64,000 nt of DNA, from contig CM034548.1 of the NCBI GenBank assembly GCA_020055645.1, forward strand, positions 11,470,001-11,534,000, read 5' to 3'. Positions 14,321 through 27,011 of this stretch are shown here, in pieces. The stretch is from Tomocerus qinae. Taxonomy: Eukaryota > Arthropoda > Collembola > Entomobryomorpha > Tomoceridae. The translations under genes and the position numbers were made by a program. The notes beneath the pieces were generated by a model. It did no database searches. It saw only the letters and a program-made list of their open reading frames with translations, and was not told the DNA's origin. Within the stretch, counting starts at the first letter, position 1, and each line of letters begins with the position of its first letter.

Positions 14321-17300
14321 AGGAGGAGGAAATAGAATGACTCTAAAATCTGAGTCTTTAGTGCAAACAGAAGATTGGTGCAGGAGGAGTGCAATATACT
14401 TGTAATAAATTGATGTAAATGCAGTAAGAGAGTCGTTCGGCAGTGTATTTTAATAGATTGCATCATAATAAAAAGTGTAGAGACGTAATAGAAATGCTGT
14501 CGCTGATTCTTTTGCATGCAGGGAGTCAGGCAGGAGTATATAGGAGACAGTCTGATATCCATGGAGCATGAAACCCCATCAGACCACAGCCACCATCTCT
14601 CCACCAAAAACCCGCTTCATGAAAAATTAGCACTGTCATCCTTGGTTGATACTTTTCCTCAGTTAGCCATGCTATGCTATGCTTCATAAACAACCACAAT
14701 CAACTCGGGACCCTTCATCTTTCCGTCTCATCTCATTTTTTATAATCCACTCCTCACACACTCATTCATTCTCAACTATCTATACAAACATCCTCCAAAT
14801 ATCTCCTTACTACTACGCAACTAAATATATATTAATATACTCACAATAATTCATCTCTCTCTCAAACTATGTACAAGAATACAATTCAACGTGCATTACT
14901 CTTCCTCCTAATGTTCACAAAATTCATAAAAATAGTTACTATAACCCAACAACCATCTCATATCACGCATAAGTTTAAGGTGGATGTGTCAGGATCCTGT
15001 GTGAGTGAGTGTCTGCCCGTATATCCTTTTTACAGAATATGAAATGCCATTCCGGTTCCATTGCATGCGATTCTCCATTCTCATCCGTCCGTCTGTCCGA
15101 CCAACTACAAACTTATTTCAATTTGTAGTCTTTGAGGAAAACATCCAGCTGTCGTGAAATACCTATTTCCCTTATTTCCCCATCACTCCTTTACAATCAT
15201 ATCGTCTCTCATGCTCAAAATCATACAAGGCTTGTCCAATACCTTCAACGTTTTAAATAATGTGTGTTAGATGTAAGTACCTTTATCCTTTAGCCTACCT
15301 TCGTTTTTTCACTTTTCATTTGCATTTGTCTACTTTTTTTCTATTACATACAGAGGTATTAGGTGTAGGCTACCGCACTTTCAAGTTCATTTCGTACTGA
15401 CTCACAAATCGGTAGTAGTTCGATTTGCAGTTCGCATGATTTTGTTTTACATGCATTACATTCTCAATTCAATGAAACATCAGATGCTTAAGTTACTTTA
15501 ATCAACGAATAAACCTAAGAGGAAAGCTGGGTGGGTATCATAATATACTTCAGTAACAGTAGCCTCTGTGTGTGTAGGGATTGTGAGTTGGAATTGTTCA
15601 ATTACCTATTCCTTTCGAAATTTTCAGAGTTAATAGCTATAAATATTTAGTTACAAGGGGCTGAGTAAGAGTGAGTTGACTCGATCCGTATGGTCAGTCT
15701 ATACTAAAAGTATTAGTAGTGGAATCAAACAAGAACTCTCCAATAAATAATTACAACATGAAATGTAGTCGTCCTGCATGGCTCTGATAAATTTATTCCC
15801 TGGAGAGTGCACGCTTGTTTCCTATATGGGCTATCCACTAACTTATTACCTAATAGCTAGTAATATGCACACATGAAATCACCAAAATATCAAATTGATT
15901 TCATGACTCGTTATTTTCGGCGTAGATTGTCCATACCCATACGTACTTATATAATTCAGGATTCCAGAGCCCCAATCTGATGTAAGTAAGTACTATGGAC
16001 ATAATTAGTCGCAACAAGTCATGCAGACATAAGAGCACTGCTAGAATTACATTAGAATTAACACAAAATGTGTAATAACATTATTGAATTGCCTCAAATT
16101 CAACTTACCTGCTAAATTTACTTCATTACGCTGCCCCGTCCGTACCTATCAAATTATTAATTAGGGATGAAGAAAATACTATTGTTCATTATCAAATTAA
16201 ATGGAAATAGAGAGAACTCTGGCCATTTAATTATTTCATAGTATCGAGCTTAACCAAATATTCAGAAACGACACCTACTATGCATCCAATGCTGATGGTA
16301 ATAATACTAGCAACCCGGGTGGGTTGTTCGCTTAACAGTTCAACAAAATTGCCTGATTTCATCACTGCAACACGAACATTTCTTTTCTGCTAATTACACT
16401 CTCCTTCGAATAAGTGATGGCCGAGGTTAAATCTGTGTACGTTGTCCACATAATTTTCATTCAATTTCAGTCCATTCAAAAAAATATTTTTAGAGCTATC
16501 GTCATTAAAAATAAATAGCCAAAATATATATTTTTCTGGCTTAACTCACGAAATTTTATATGAAGTTAAAAACAATCACAACGTAACTGTTAAAAGTTGT
16601 AATACAAGCATAAGCACAGTCATAGACTTTAGGGGATGCATCAGCAAACTTTAGCAACTCAAAATTCCAAAAAAAGGAACAATTGGCATAAAAATGGCAA
16701 ATAGCTCTCCTTTTTAGTATCCAACAAGGATTTGCAAAAATCTAACTCGTAGAATGAATGAACTGGGACAGAATATTTATTTTCTAAATTATACCACAGA
16801 TTTTGCTGGTCTTATGTTTCTAAGGCACTGCGCACGGCAGGTAAATAATCCGATTTAGATTGCAATGAAGCCACATTTACCATTCTAAAAATCTGGCCAA
16901 CTTGGAAGTTGCACACGTTATTACGAGGTTTACGACACAAGTCTTGAACAATTCACATGAAACATAGATCTATGACACACTGACAGAAAGACAGTTACTA
17001 CAATTTGCACTTAATTCGACCAGCAGTAATGCGACATAAATGCCCATTTACTTTTCACACGACTACTGAATGTCTACTCCTGAACCAAGGCACCTCATTT
17101 TCCAAATTATACTGTATCACTCTAAAGCATTATTGTAGTCACAAACAGCTAAAATTATTTAGGTACTAATTATTATTAGTACCTACCGGTTTATTTATTT
17201 CGCTTGAGTAAAATGGTCCTCCAATTACAGAACCTACAGTTCTAATACCTACTCAGTAAAGTATTAATACTTATGCTAGTACTATAGGGGATGAATTCAG

Positions 17301-19187
17301 ATATTCCAAATGTTTAAATGACACAGAATACAGACTAGCGTAATTTATGCCAAACGATTGCATAAACATTAAAACGAACCTAATTTCTAAGCAAAACATT
17401 TTTTGCCTGTCGAATATGGATTTGAATAAAAAATTCGGTGTTTGTGTTGATAGACTATTAAATATCGGGCTGTTAAATGTGCACCCTTGTAGATACCTAA
17501 AATGCACCTACTATCGTAGATAGCAAAGTATCATCAATATAATATTCAATGTGCAGACCAACTGACTCATCATGACATTGGAAAAGAGGGTAACTTTTCA
17601 AAAAATCCGATTTTTTTGCTGAGTGAAATTGCGGCATGCAATATTGCAAACTACGTTTCACATTGACCGATGCGCATAAATATCTAATTACGCACATAAT
17701 ATGGGAAAACATTCAATTCGTCATGCTCATGACCGTGTGTCAGTGCCATTTTCAACAAAGTATGCTATAAGCTTTGTTGTGGGGAAATTATTCTGGTTAA
17801 ATTAGGTGCGTGTGCTGTGTAGCATAAATGTACCCATTTACCAGAAAACATTTGGTTTATCAATACATAATTATTACAGAATTGCCAATTAGGCCAATTT
17901 TTGATTCTATTAAAGCAGTAAATACGCAGGAATGACCATTAACTAGTTTTAGTTATGACGATAAGAAAAAGCCATTTTGTTAAACAGACAAACGCCATAA
18001 TTACTAATTATTCTTAATTTAATTTTTGTTATTTTAAATTATTCGTATAATATCGGGCAATGTCCCTCACACTTTCCATACAAAGGTTGCAAACACGACG
18101 ATGTTATTAATACACGCTACATAAATTAGTCAGCATGTTTTGTATTATTCAGCAAAACTCATACAATGTCGTAGGTAAAAGCTAAAGACAAAGGATGGGT
18201 AAAGCTTAAAGTATAGAGTAAGGAAATAATTTGCAAAGCCGAGGTGACGACTCGCAGAATTTTCACATGCAATCCGAATACGTATGTATTTAAGTATAAA
18301 CAGTTGCATGATCAAAGCATCCTGCTTAATTACTGTTTTCATCGAGTGTTGAGTATTTGGGTGGTATCTTAGAATAACCACGTAGTAATACCTCCTGTTT
18401 ATCCAGTTTAGAATCAAAAGCTACAAAATATCCATTTACTAACCGATTCCATCTGTTGGATGGGATATCCGATTACAAGCATAAAAATACATAATAAGTA
18501 ACCAACATGGTTAACAATTTTGGGCTAGGAAAAAATTGGTAACAATGGAAAACATTTATTTTGTCAAATTTCAGTAGTGGTCCTATTTTCAGGTTGAATT
18601 TATTAAAGAGCTTGTTGCCGCAATATTAATAAATAATTCTTTTTTGGGACATTGTGTAGGTAATACGGATATTTATGAATGGGTGTTATTATTATTTATT
18701 TATTAAATACGATTGATGTGTCTATAAAATTAGTTAAACTGTTTGTGTTGGTAGTTTGTGTACAGTGGTCTAATAGGTAACAAGTGGGATTTATTTTTGA
18801 CTGGAGTACATATTACCTTTTCTAATAATATTATAATAATTTTAGGATCTGTGGTGACTGACAATGTGAAAAAGATCGTTTAAATACTGAGCAAAAAATA
18901 TTAAACGGGAAAATAGTTGTAAATCAATTACTATGAAGAAACCAGAAAAAGCCGTGTCAAATCACTGACTGGAATAAAGGATGTACATTAGTTGGCAGAA
19001 CGGTTCTGAGCTATACGGTAGGAGTAGCGACGCTAATAATGTTGTTAGATAGGAGGCGATTTAACGTAGGGATGAGAAAAAGACAATAAGCTATGTTAGT
19101 TATGTAATGTATGTATGTTAATAATAGTGTAATGCCAGTAATGTAATGTGGTTGATGCAGCGCAAGGATACGTGACGATTCCACTCT
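14321..19187. other. non-coding stretch
   Basis: No recognisable gene. About 14,680-15,100 is strongly C/T-rich on the + strand. From about 16,400 onward the DNA is AT-rich with only short chance open frames. No repeat long enough to name was seen. Confidence 0.55.
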
Positions 19188-20082
19188 TTACCACTCCAGA
19201 TCCAGCCATGTTACCACCCCAGTACAGATACTCTCACAATCAGCATAGTTACAACTCTGTAATATATCATCCGACACTTTTATCCCACTCCATACGTTTA
19301 TTTACTTATTATCTTCCCAGTACTTTTACCGAAACGACCCCAAATTGTCAACACATTTTGTCAACAAAAATAGTTTACACCAACATATCAATGCTTGTCA
19401 ACACAATGTACACAACACACCCACAAAACATGTTTTTTATGACTTCCTATTTACTTATCCATATCAATTATTCATATTGTTGTTTTATTTCATCATTATG
19501 TGAAGTCACACGTAGTCTAAATCTCTGTCAACAAAAAGAAAATGGTGTATTTACAAAAGGTATATGGCGTGTTAACAAATACAACTGTTGTGTTGACGAA
19601 AAGGATTAAAAATTTTTTTACGTGTTGACAACTTATGGTGTCAACAACTGAGACTGATTCCCTTTACCACTTTAAAATGATTTTCAGTTTCGAAGTGTAG
19701 ACGAAAACCAGAAAAGAAATAATTAAAACATATACGAACAATAAACGTAATTTAATTTGGGAAGATGCGAAAATGCTAATAATAATTTTCTTATTGCTAA
19801 TTCTATTCCATTAACATTCTATTCTAACATTCTATTCTAAATTATAAGATTCTAACAAAAGTATGTCATTACCTAGTTTCCACACCATAAAAGTATTTCA
19901 ATTTTGTTAGCCATTTCTTTTTACCACAAGCGTGATAACGTAATAATTTTTAAACAGTGGCTTGGACTTTACTTATTGGATAGATAGGCATATTATTGAA
20001 ATATACTGAATGGCAACATTAGCGGATGTTAAACAGTTTTGGGGTGGTAAAAGTAGCGGGTTGCAATGTGGCGGGGTGGTAA
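19188..20082. promoter_or_regulatory. clustered TGTCAAC and TTACCAC motifs
   Basis: TGTCAAC, or its inverse GTTGACA, occurs at 19,346, 19,359, 19,396, 19,526, 19,624 (inverse) and 19,639, with a shorter GTTGAC at 19,592: six full copies in 300 bp. The last two form GTTGACA-N8-TGTCAAC. A second motif, TTACCAC, occurs at 19,188, 19,211, 19,664 and 19,921, and in inverse at 20,044 and 20,076. TGTCA is the core bound by TALE homeodomain proteins of the Meis/Homothorax/TGIF type, so a regulatory cluster is possible. The motifs could equally be internal repeats of a decayed mobile element. The 153-codon open frame at 19,148-19,609 overlaps the cluster and has no domain. Confidence 0.3.
19814..19839. 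repeat. 13-bp tandem duplication
   Basis: AACATTCTATTCT is present twice in direct succession (19,814-19,826 and 19,827-19,839), with decayed similar sequence on both sides. A short slippage duplication. Confidence 0.85.
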
Positions 20083-22999
20083 GAGTGATCGGGTGGTGAA
20101 ATTAGTAAGCGACAAGCCAATGAATATATTGCAGAAGGCAGAGCCAATAAGTGGATGATGGTATGTGGTCGTCTTAACAAAAGAACAGGGTGGTCCTGCA
20201 TGTCTTGACACACGGTCTGTCCATGTCATGTTCCCACTGCATACATACAGCCAGTTCACTGTATGATTCTACATATTTATATACCCGCAACGAAACCCGT
20301 GGTTAAAGAGATACCATCCGGCTACGTATTTATGTTTCTATTTTATGTCTTCTCTGTGCAAGTACACTTATCTAAGATTTCCTTCTAATAATTAACTCAA
20401 GTGTTATTACTTTACCTTCTTATCTAATGCAGATACTAAGAAACAGGCAAAATTCATCTTTTCGGACCAACTTATGCCAAGATTCACCGAATTTTACCAA
20501 CAAAAATTCTTTTGAAATAGCAAAGAAGATACTGACTCTTGCCTATGCTCTTGTCATCTTCTAAGTTCATACACAGTTAATCTTATTCTGCCTAATTCTT
20601 TACTGTCTCAAAAAAGTTAAGCCGTCTTTTATAAGATACTTGAGCAAAATTTATGTAAGCAGCTTAAATGGCCAATTCCTTAGAAAATCTCAACAGTTAT
20701 AGGCAGCTAATATTCTTTAATCTTCTCAATTGTTTCTCAGTCGTAGTAGGTCCTTGTTTATTGTTGCATCTATCTATTACTACTATTGGTTATAGTATTT
20801 CCATTTATTACAGAGAAAGTGGACAGATAGTTAGTTTCATTTTTTTTCGCGCTAACCTGACCGAGTGCTGAAGTCGAGTGTTTTTAATTTATTTCTTCTG
20901 TTTTTTATCCAAAAAGCTGTTGCTTCAACTACTAATCTAACGAAATTCCTTAAATTGAAATTTGAAAAGTTATTTCAACCCAAGCTTGCTGCGGTGGGTA
21001 TTTTCAAGCAAATAGTCATCTCTCGTGATTACGAAGTTCCAGTTAATAAATTTGTAGCTCTATCTAGATTCAAGATTAGATGCATGCACAATCACGATCT
21101 TCAGTGACAGTCGTGTTTCAACATTTCTCTCTGCCTCTATCATGAATTAATTTTCTAGAGTACCAATAGTAAACAGTACTACATGTAAAATAGTCCGTAT
21201 AATTCTACAATAATCTAAATGCCATTTATATTTTGCTATCAGTAAAGTATACTATTCTCAACTATATTAAGTTATACTTATAATATGTATTATTTGTCGA
21301 AAATGTGGATTTTTAATTGTATACTAGCAATGTATTGTGATCCCATTAAGAAAAAATATTAGTTCAAACAGTTAGTATCACTGAAACCTAGTTTTCTAGT
21401 CGGCATTGCAATCGCTTAATTAAGGCTATTAACCAGTGTGCAATCTTACTCATAGGTGAGTACGTGTGAGAGTTTTCACTCTTGCTAGCAAAAACATGCT
21501 TTCCTTGCCTGAGGTATCTAAACTAAACTCACCAACAGACCCATTCCCAGAGGTTATAATTTATAATGCTGTAATTATGCTTTATGACAGTTGTATACAT
21601 TATCTAGTATATTTAGGCAGGGAGTTTTTCCAGCTTATGTAAATACATATACCAAGAACAATTACTTAGAAACTGTTTACTTTCAGTTATTTATTCAGTT
21701 TTGCAAAAAAACTTATTTTCTTCCTTTGTACCTTACAAAAGTTTAATTTTCTTAATGATTTGCATACCATGAAAAATGCAATTAATATAATGTCAAATAA
21801 AATATTCAGATAAAAAACGACAAAAAATAATTGGATTTTGACTCTAGTGGTTTAACTTGAATTTTCTGTGAAAGTGATTATTTAGTGTGTATTTATTTCT
21901 TCAGATATAATCAAAATAGCTGGCCACTGTCAGCCATGATAGCAATGTTTGCATTTTATGTTTTTTGTAGTTTAAGCTGTTAATTTAAATATCAGTAGCT
22001 TAATGACACAGGTTAGTAGACAATTTTGGCTCATGTATTGCGGGATTTATTAAAATAAATGTGACGAATATATAGTAGTACTCTATATTACGATTATAAT
22101 TAGCTAGTTATCTATTTATCATGACGTATATTTGACCAAAAGTGCCTTCGCTTAATTTGAATTCGGAAATGCGGATTTTAAGCAGAGGGTTTTAGCATGA
22201 ATTCTAAAATTACAAAACGAGGATGTAAAAGTTAATGGTGTTCCTATGGTAAGTACATGTAGGATATGATTATGTGCAAACATTTTGTATTTTTTAGCAT
22301 GCGGGGTAAGAAAAGGAAGAGAGTTGGTACTTAAAGCTTATTTAGAGAGATAATGGTGTGCATATATATTGAATATGGAGGTACCTAGTAGTAAATCTGT
22401 GTGCATGTATAGTATTCCCTAAGGTATTGCAGAGCACAAGTTCCATAATTATGTGATGTGTATTAGGATAGATAAAATAGCTGTTGGCTTTAGTCCAATT
22501 ACGACTCAGTGAGAGTGCCTAGTTTGTTTAGTTGATATTTTTGGCCTTCCCTATATGCATTATTATTATTTGGTTAAGTCAACATTTAAAGGAGGTAAGT
22601 ATAGCCGGTGCAATTTATCCAGGTTGCGTAGAATGGCTGATTGTTAAGGTTGTTGTGTAGCTACTTATGAATGTGTAATGCTTCGTCATTATAGATATCG
22701 CGGTTGCTTTTGTTGGTTCGTCTTATTTTTATTCGTATGATCACGATGAGTATGTCATTAAGTTGCTTAATGTATTCTAGTTTTTGAGATTTGCGAGTTT
22801 GGAGCAGACATAAATACACGATATTTAGAGCGCCATTCGGTCCGTGCTCTGGCTTCCCTAAAACTATATCATTACTTAGGAGGATTATGAAAAAACAAAC
22901 AGCTAAATCAGCTCGTTGACTCAGTCATAGTTAAGCTATTAATGCACACCAATGTGAATGCGAAAGCGTCGGCCTAGAATAATAATAATTGCACATAAA
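20083..22999. other. non-coding AT-rich stretch upstream of the LINE
   Basis: No recognisable gene. Two short open frames at 20,668-20,871 and 20,865-21,107 overlap by a few bases but have no domain. The right end may include the true 5' end of the retrotransposon that follows, which I cannot place precisely. Confidence 0.5.
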
Positions 23000-23461
23000 A
23001 TCCAAACTCACGCGTAACTCCGTGCGACCGCCAAAGAAGTTTTTGGTTGGTGCTGCTTGGCGCGAACAGTTGAGTTTATAACCTTGCTGTAAAATTTTTG
23101 AACTTTTTTATGATAAAATATCAAATTTTGAATACTTTGGTGATTTGATTGACACAAGTTTATTCTGAAAGTTATCAGTAGCAAGTATCTTATAAATGTT
23201 GCTCAAAAAAGCAAACAAAAGTGCACGATTAAAGACTTTTTGATAATCACTGCCGTCTGTGCACTGCCTTTTTCTGTACTCTGGTTGGGTGTAATCTTAA
23301 TAACTTCAGTGCTCATGTCAACTGCCAAAAGGATTGTGATGACTGGAATTGGAGTACCTAATTGGAGATGAGGAAATGCAGATTCGGAAAATGGAAATAT
23401 TACCCAAGGGGAGCGCTATTATGGGATCTACTTCTACTTTTACCTCGATGACATATTGTGG

Positions 23462-23497
23462 ACTGGATTCGACACTGGAGTCGACACTGGATTCGAC
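23462..23497 (+). repeat. three 12-bp tandem units in the LINE 5' leader
   Basis: The units are ACTGGATTCGAC, ACTGGAGTCGAC and ACTGGATTCGAC, 100 bases upstream of the LINE start codon. The middle unit differs by one base and creates GTCGAC. Short tandem repeats in a LINE 5' leader may act as internal promoter elements. That role is inferred, not shown. Confidence 0.9.
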
Positions 23498-23598
23498 AAA
23501 AAGCATAATTGTGATTAGAGTGTTGCACAATAAGCCGTAACACTCTATCAATTGTAAGAGATTTACACATTTTAATTCTAAAAAATCTGGATGGAAAG

Positions 23599-26500
23599 AT
23601 GAGTGAAGCAGCTGATGGAAAATTATGTGGGAACTGCGTGGAAATTATTAGGAAAAGGGAACATTTTCTAACATGTACTAATTGCAATGTACCTTTTCAC
23701 AGAAAAAATTGTCTGCCTAAAGTGACGTCGACACAATTTGCCATACTAAAAAGAAGTAACTGGATTTGTGATAGATGTCTTGCAATTCAAGAACCTCCTG
23801 CTGATGTCAATGATAGTAACGACGAAAACACATATCAAGACATCAATACTGAAAGCGAACAAACAACAACGCAACCAGTGCAAATATCAGAATCTTTCTT
23901 TGAAATATCGGCAAATGAAAATGTTTTCACCAATAATTTACCGTATGTGCAGAGAATTGATAAAGGTCTCAAATTTATTCATGTTAATATAAATGGTATA
24001 AAAAGTAAAATCGACTATGTTAGAGATTTATTGGTGAACGAAAAGAATGTAGCAGTATGCTGCGTAACAGAAAGTAAACTGTACAGTTATGATTTAACCA
24101 ATGTTTTTAGTATTAAGGGATATTATTGTCATAGAATAGATAGGAAGGTTAGTGATGGAGGAGGAATGCTGATGTATGTAAATAATGCCTTTTCGTTCCA
24201 AATAGTTGACATACCGGGTAATGTTAATTCAAATCAATTTATAGAAGTCAATACTATAATAATACAGAGGAAATGTATGCCAAAAATCATGGTAACGGCA
24301 ATCTATAATACTCACTCCAAACAAAAATAATAATAATCATAAAACAATGTTTATTGACACATTTAGAAATGTAATAAGCCATTTACAATGTTTTAAAATG
24401 GAGCAAATATTTTGTGGTGATATAAATATTAATCTATTAGAGAATACAAGGTATAGTGCGGAATTAAAAAGTCTAATGACGGAATTTAATCTTAGTCAAA
24501 AAATTGTTGGAGCTACTAGAATTACAGAAAACACCAAATCCTTAATAGATCATTTCTATGTCAATAATTCGAAATATATGATAAGTGGCCACTTTCCTTT
24601 TGGTGGTTCAGATCATAATCTGACGTACTTGGTCAGAAAGGAAGTAAGAACTAAAGGATTTGGAATTGTAATAGAAAGTCGTAATTTTAACAAAATTAAT
24701 TGGGAAGCATTTGAGAATGAAATAGTGGGTATGGATTTTAATTATTTGACTGATGATATAATAGATGTAAATATTTTCAGGTTTGAATCTGAAATCATAG
24801 CTATTTTAGATAAATACGCTCCTGTAACTAGAAAATTGTGCAAACATAGAAATGCACCATGGTTCAGTAGCGATTTAGTTGAAATAAATAGAACAAGGGA
24901 CAAGCTTAAGAAATGTGCAATTAGGTCCAATAACAAGGATGAGTGGAAACAATATAAAATTGTTAAAAATAAAGCTAGTAATATGATGTATGCAGCTAAA
25001 AGAAAATATTATACTAAGAAGTTTCAGGAGGTCAGTGGTGAAAATATATGGGATGTTGTAAATGAAATTACTGGTTATAGGAACAAATGTGGCATGGCTA
25101 TCACCAAACTAATTAATGATGAAGGGGTAGTTTTAGAACGTGAGGATGATATATGTAAAGAATTTTATGATGTTATGTTTGTCAAAAAAGATAGCACATT
25201 TAGTGATACCGAATTGAGTGATAGAATTAAGTGGTATTGTAATGAGCATAAAGAGACTGTGAAATCATATGATGTCGAAGTGTCTAGTGAGGAAGTTAAA
25301 AAAGCTATTGGGTCTGTAAATAAAGGTAGTAATATGGTACATCATATTCCGAAAAGAGTGTTTAAACAAATACCTGAGTCAATGGCTCGACCGTTAGCAA
25401 TTATGTTTACTTTTATACTAGATACATGCATTCTGCCGGTTCAATTTAAAATGGCAAATGTGACACCACTATATAAGGGGTAAAGGCTCCTACTTCGGGG
25501 CAAGAAGTTATAGATCAATTGCTGGTTTAACATTTATGTGTAAGGTATTTGAAAATGTTATATTTAAAAGACTAACTAGAATGGTAGATAATGATTTAGA
25601 CATCAACCAGTTCGGCTTTAGAGCGAATCGTAGTTGCGATAACGCTATTTTAAAACTTACACAAAGTGTACATGACAGCATAGATAAAGTAAATGGTAGA
25701 GTGGTAGCAATATTTGTTGATTTTAAGACTGCATTCAATGTTGTTCAGAAAGACCTACTTATGGTTAAACTAATTGAACAGTTTAAGCTCAAACCCAACA
25801 TGGTAAAATTGTTGAATAATTATCTTAATGATAGAATTGTGAGGCTGAAAAATGGTAGCTATTATTCAGAGTACAACAAAATAGAAGCGGGGACAGGAGC
25901 CGGTTCGGCATTAGGACCACTACTATTTAGTTGTTTTATAAATGATGTGGGTAAGTGCTTTAATATAGATTATGCACTTTATGCAGATGATCTTGTATGT
26001 TGGGTTGAGAATAGTGATGTAAATGTAGCTATTAATTTATTAAATGAAAACCTTGTTAAACTTCAATATTGGTGCAAATTAAATAAAATAGAAGTTAATA
26101 TAGAAAAAACTAAATATATGATCTTCCACAAAGGTGGAGATAGTATTATAGGGAAAAAATATATGATGATGTTATGTACAATGGAATGGTAATAGATAGA
26201 GTATACAAGTTTCGTTATTTGGGAGTAATACTTGACTCAACTTTAACTTTTAAAGCTCATTTGGATTATGTAGATCAAAGAACAAAAACTGCTTTAGCGC
26301 GGTTATATTCTATAAAACGTTTAGTCACGGAGAAAGTTATGGGTATGTTAATCCAATGTTATGTGATCTCGATATCTGACAGTGCTATTAGCATTTGGTC
26401 AATTCATACCCGATTACAATTGTCTGTAGTACAAAATAGAATAAATAGATTTATTACTAATTTCTATTACCCCAAAATTTGTAAATTCAAGGTTTTTAAC

Positions 26501-26869
26501 AACCGATGCAAAAAGTAAAAAGTTCAAAAGTTATATAAGACGGTTGTTAATCCTCTATTAGACAAACTAAATTTATATACTATATGGGAAAGACGTGAAA
26601 TTAGTTTAATAAAAATAGTATGGAAGAATCTTAATAATAAACTAGTAGGTACGGAAGGATGGTATAACATAAGGAACAATTATTGTAACTCTTTCCCCAA
26701 AATTAATTATGTATCCTCAAGGTCAACATCGGTAAAGCACGCAGCAGCAATGGCATGGAATAATCTGCCACGAAAGTGGGTGTATAAAGACCTATCCCTA
26801 AACATGCTGATTGATCGTGTGAAGCAACTAATGATCTCTAAACGGAATGACCTTTACTTAATGTATTAA
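23599..26869 (+). pseudogene. LINE polyprotein: PHD-like finger, AP endonuclease, reverse transcriptase (broken)
   Basis: The protein would nick target DNA and reverse-transcribe the element RNA at the nick. Segment 1 (23,599-24,330): Cys10, Cys13, Cys26, Cys29, His34, Cys38, Cys57 and Cys60, with Trp55 two residues before Cys57, form a C4HC3 PHD-type pattern. The endonuclease starts near residue 124, with Asn132 and the catalytic-type Glu158 in a TES motif. Segment 2 (24,347-25,483) continues it with GDIN (24-27), IDH (67-69) and SDH (88-90), then the start of the RT. Segment 3 (25,536-26,192) has RT motif A with Asp62, motif B-like GAGSALGPLL and the YADD box at residues 149-152 (25,980-25,991). 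Segment 4 (26,174-26,518) and its continuation to the TAA at 26,867-26,869 give the RT C-terminal region with AWNNLP. Breaks: one extra A in the A run at 24,323-24,327, one extra G in the G run at 25,477-25,480, a TA duplication near 26,160-26,163, and an in-frame TAA at 26,516-26,518. The start ATG is the first in this frame ahead of the finger. As read, the gene is dead, but only recently so, or the lesions are assembly errors. Confidence 0.9.
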
Positions 26870-27003
26870 ATATAATTTATTGTATTTGCTACTTTGTAAA
26901 GATTTTTTATTTGTTATTTGTGACTTTGGGGGAAGAGCAGTGGTAGCTTAATTGTTATTACTGATTTCAATTCGTGTAATTGATGGGCCTATGATGTCAC
27001 GTT

Positions 27004-27009
27004 AATAAA
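27004..27009 (+). terminator. polyadenylation signal AATAAA of the LINE
   Basis: AATAAA lies 135 bases after the final stop codon and three bases before the repeat tail. This is the expected place for the 3' end signal of the element RNA. Confidence 0.7.
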
Positions 27010-27011
27010 GC

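Noticed and set aside
19148-19609. 153-codon + strand open frame, the longest outside the LINE
   Set aside because: No domain, Tyr/Ser/Thr-rich composition, and much of it is generated by repeated TGTCAAC words. No splice or start context supports a gene.
24742-24936. - strand open frames opposite the LINE coding region (also 23,318-23,687 and 25,508-25,738)
   Set aside because: They are shadows of the LINE reading frame and its leader, with no independent signal.
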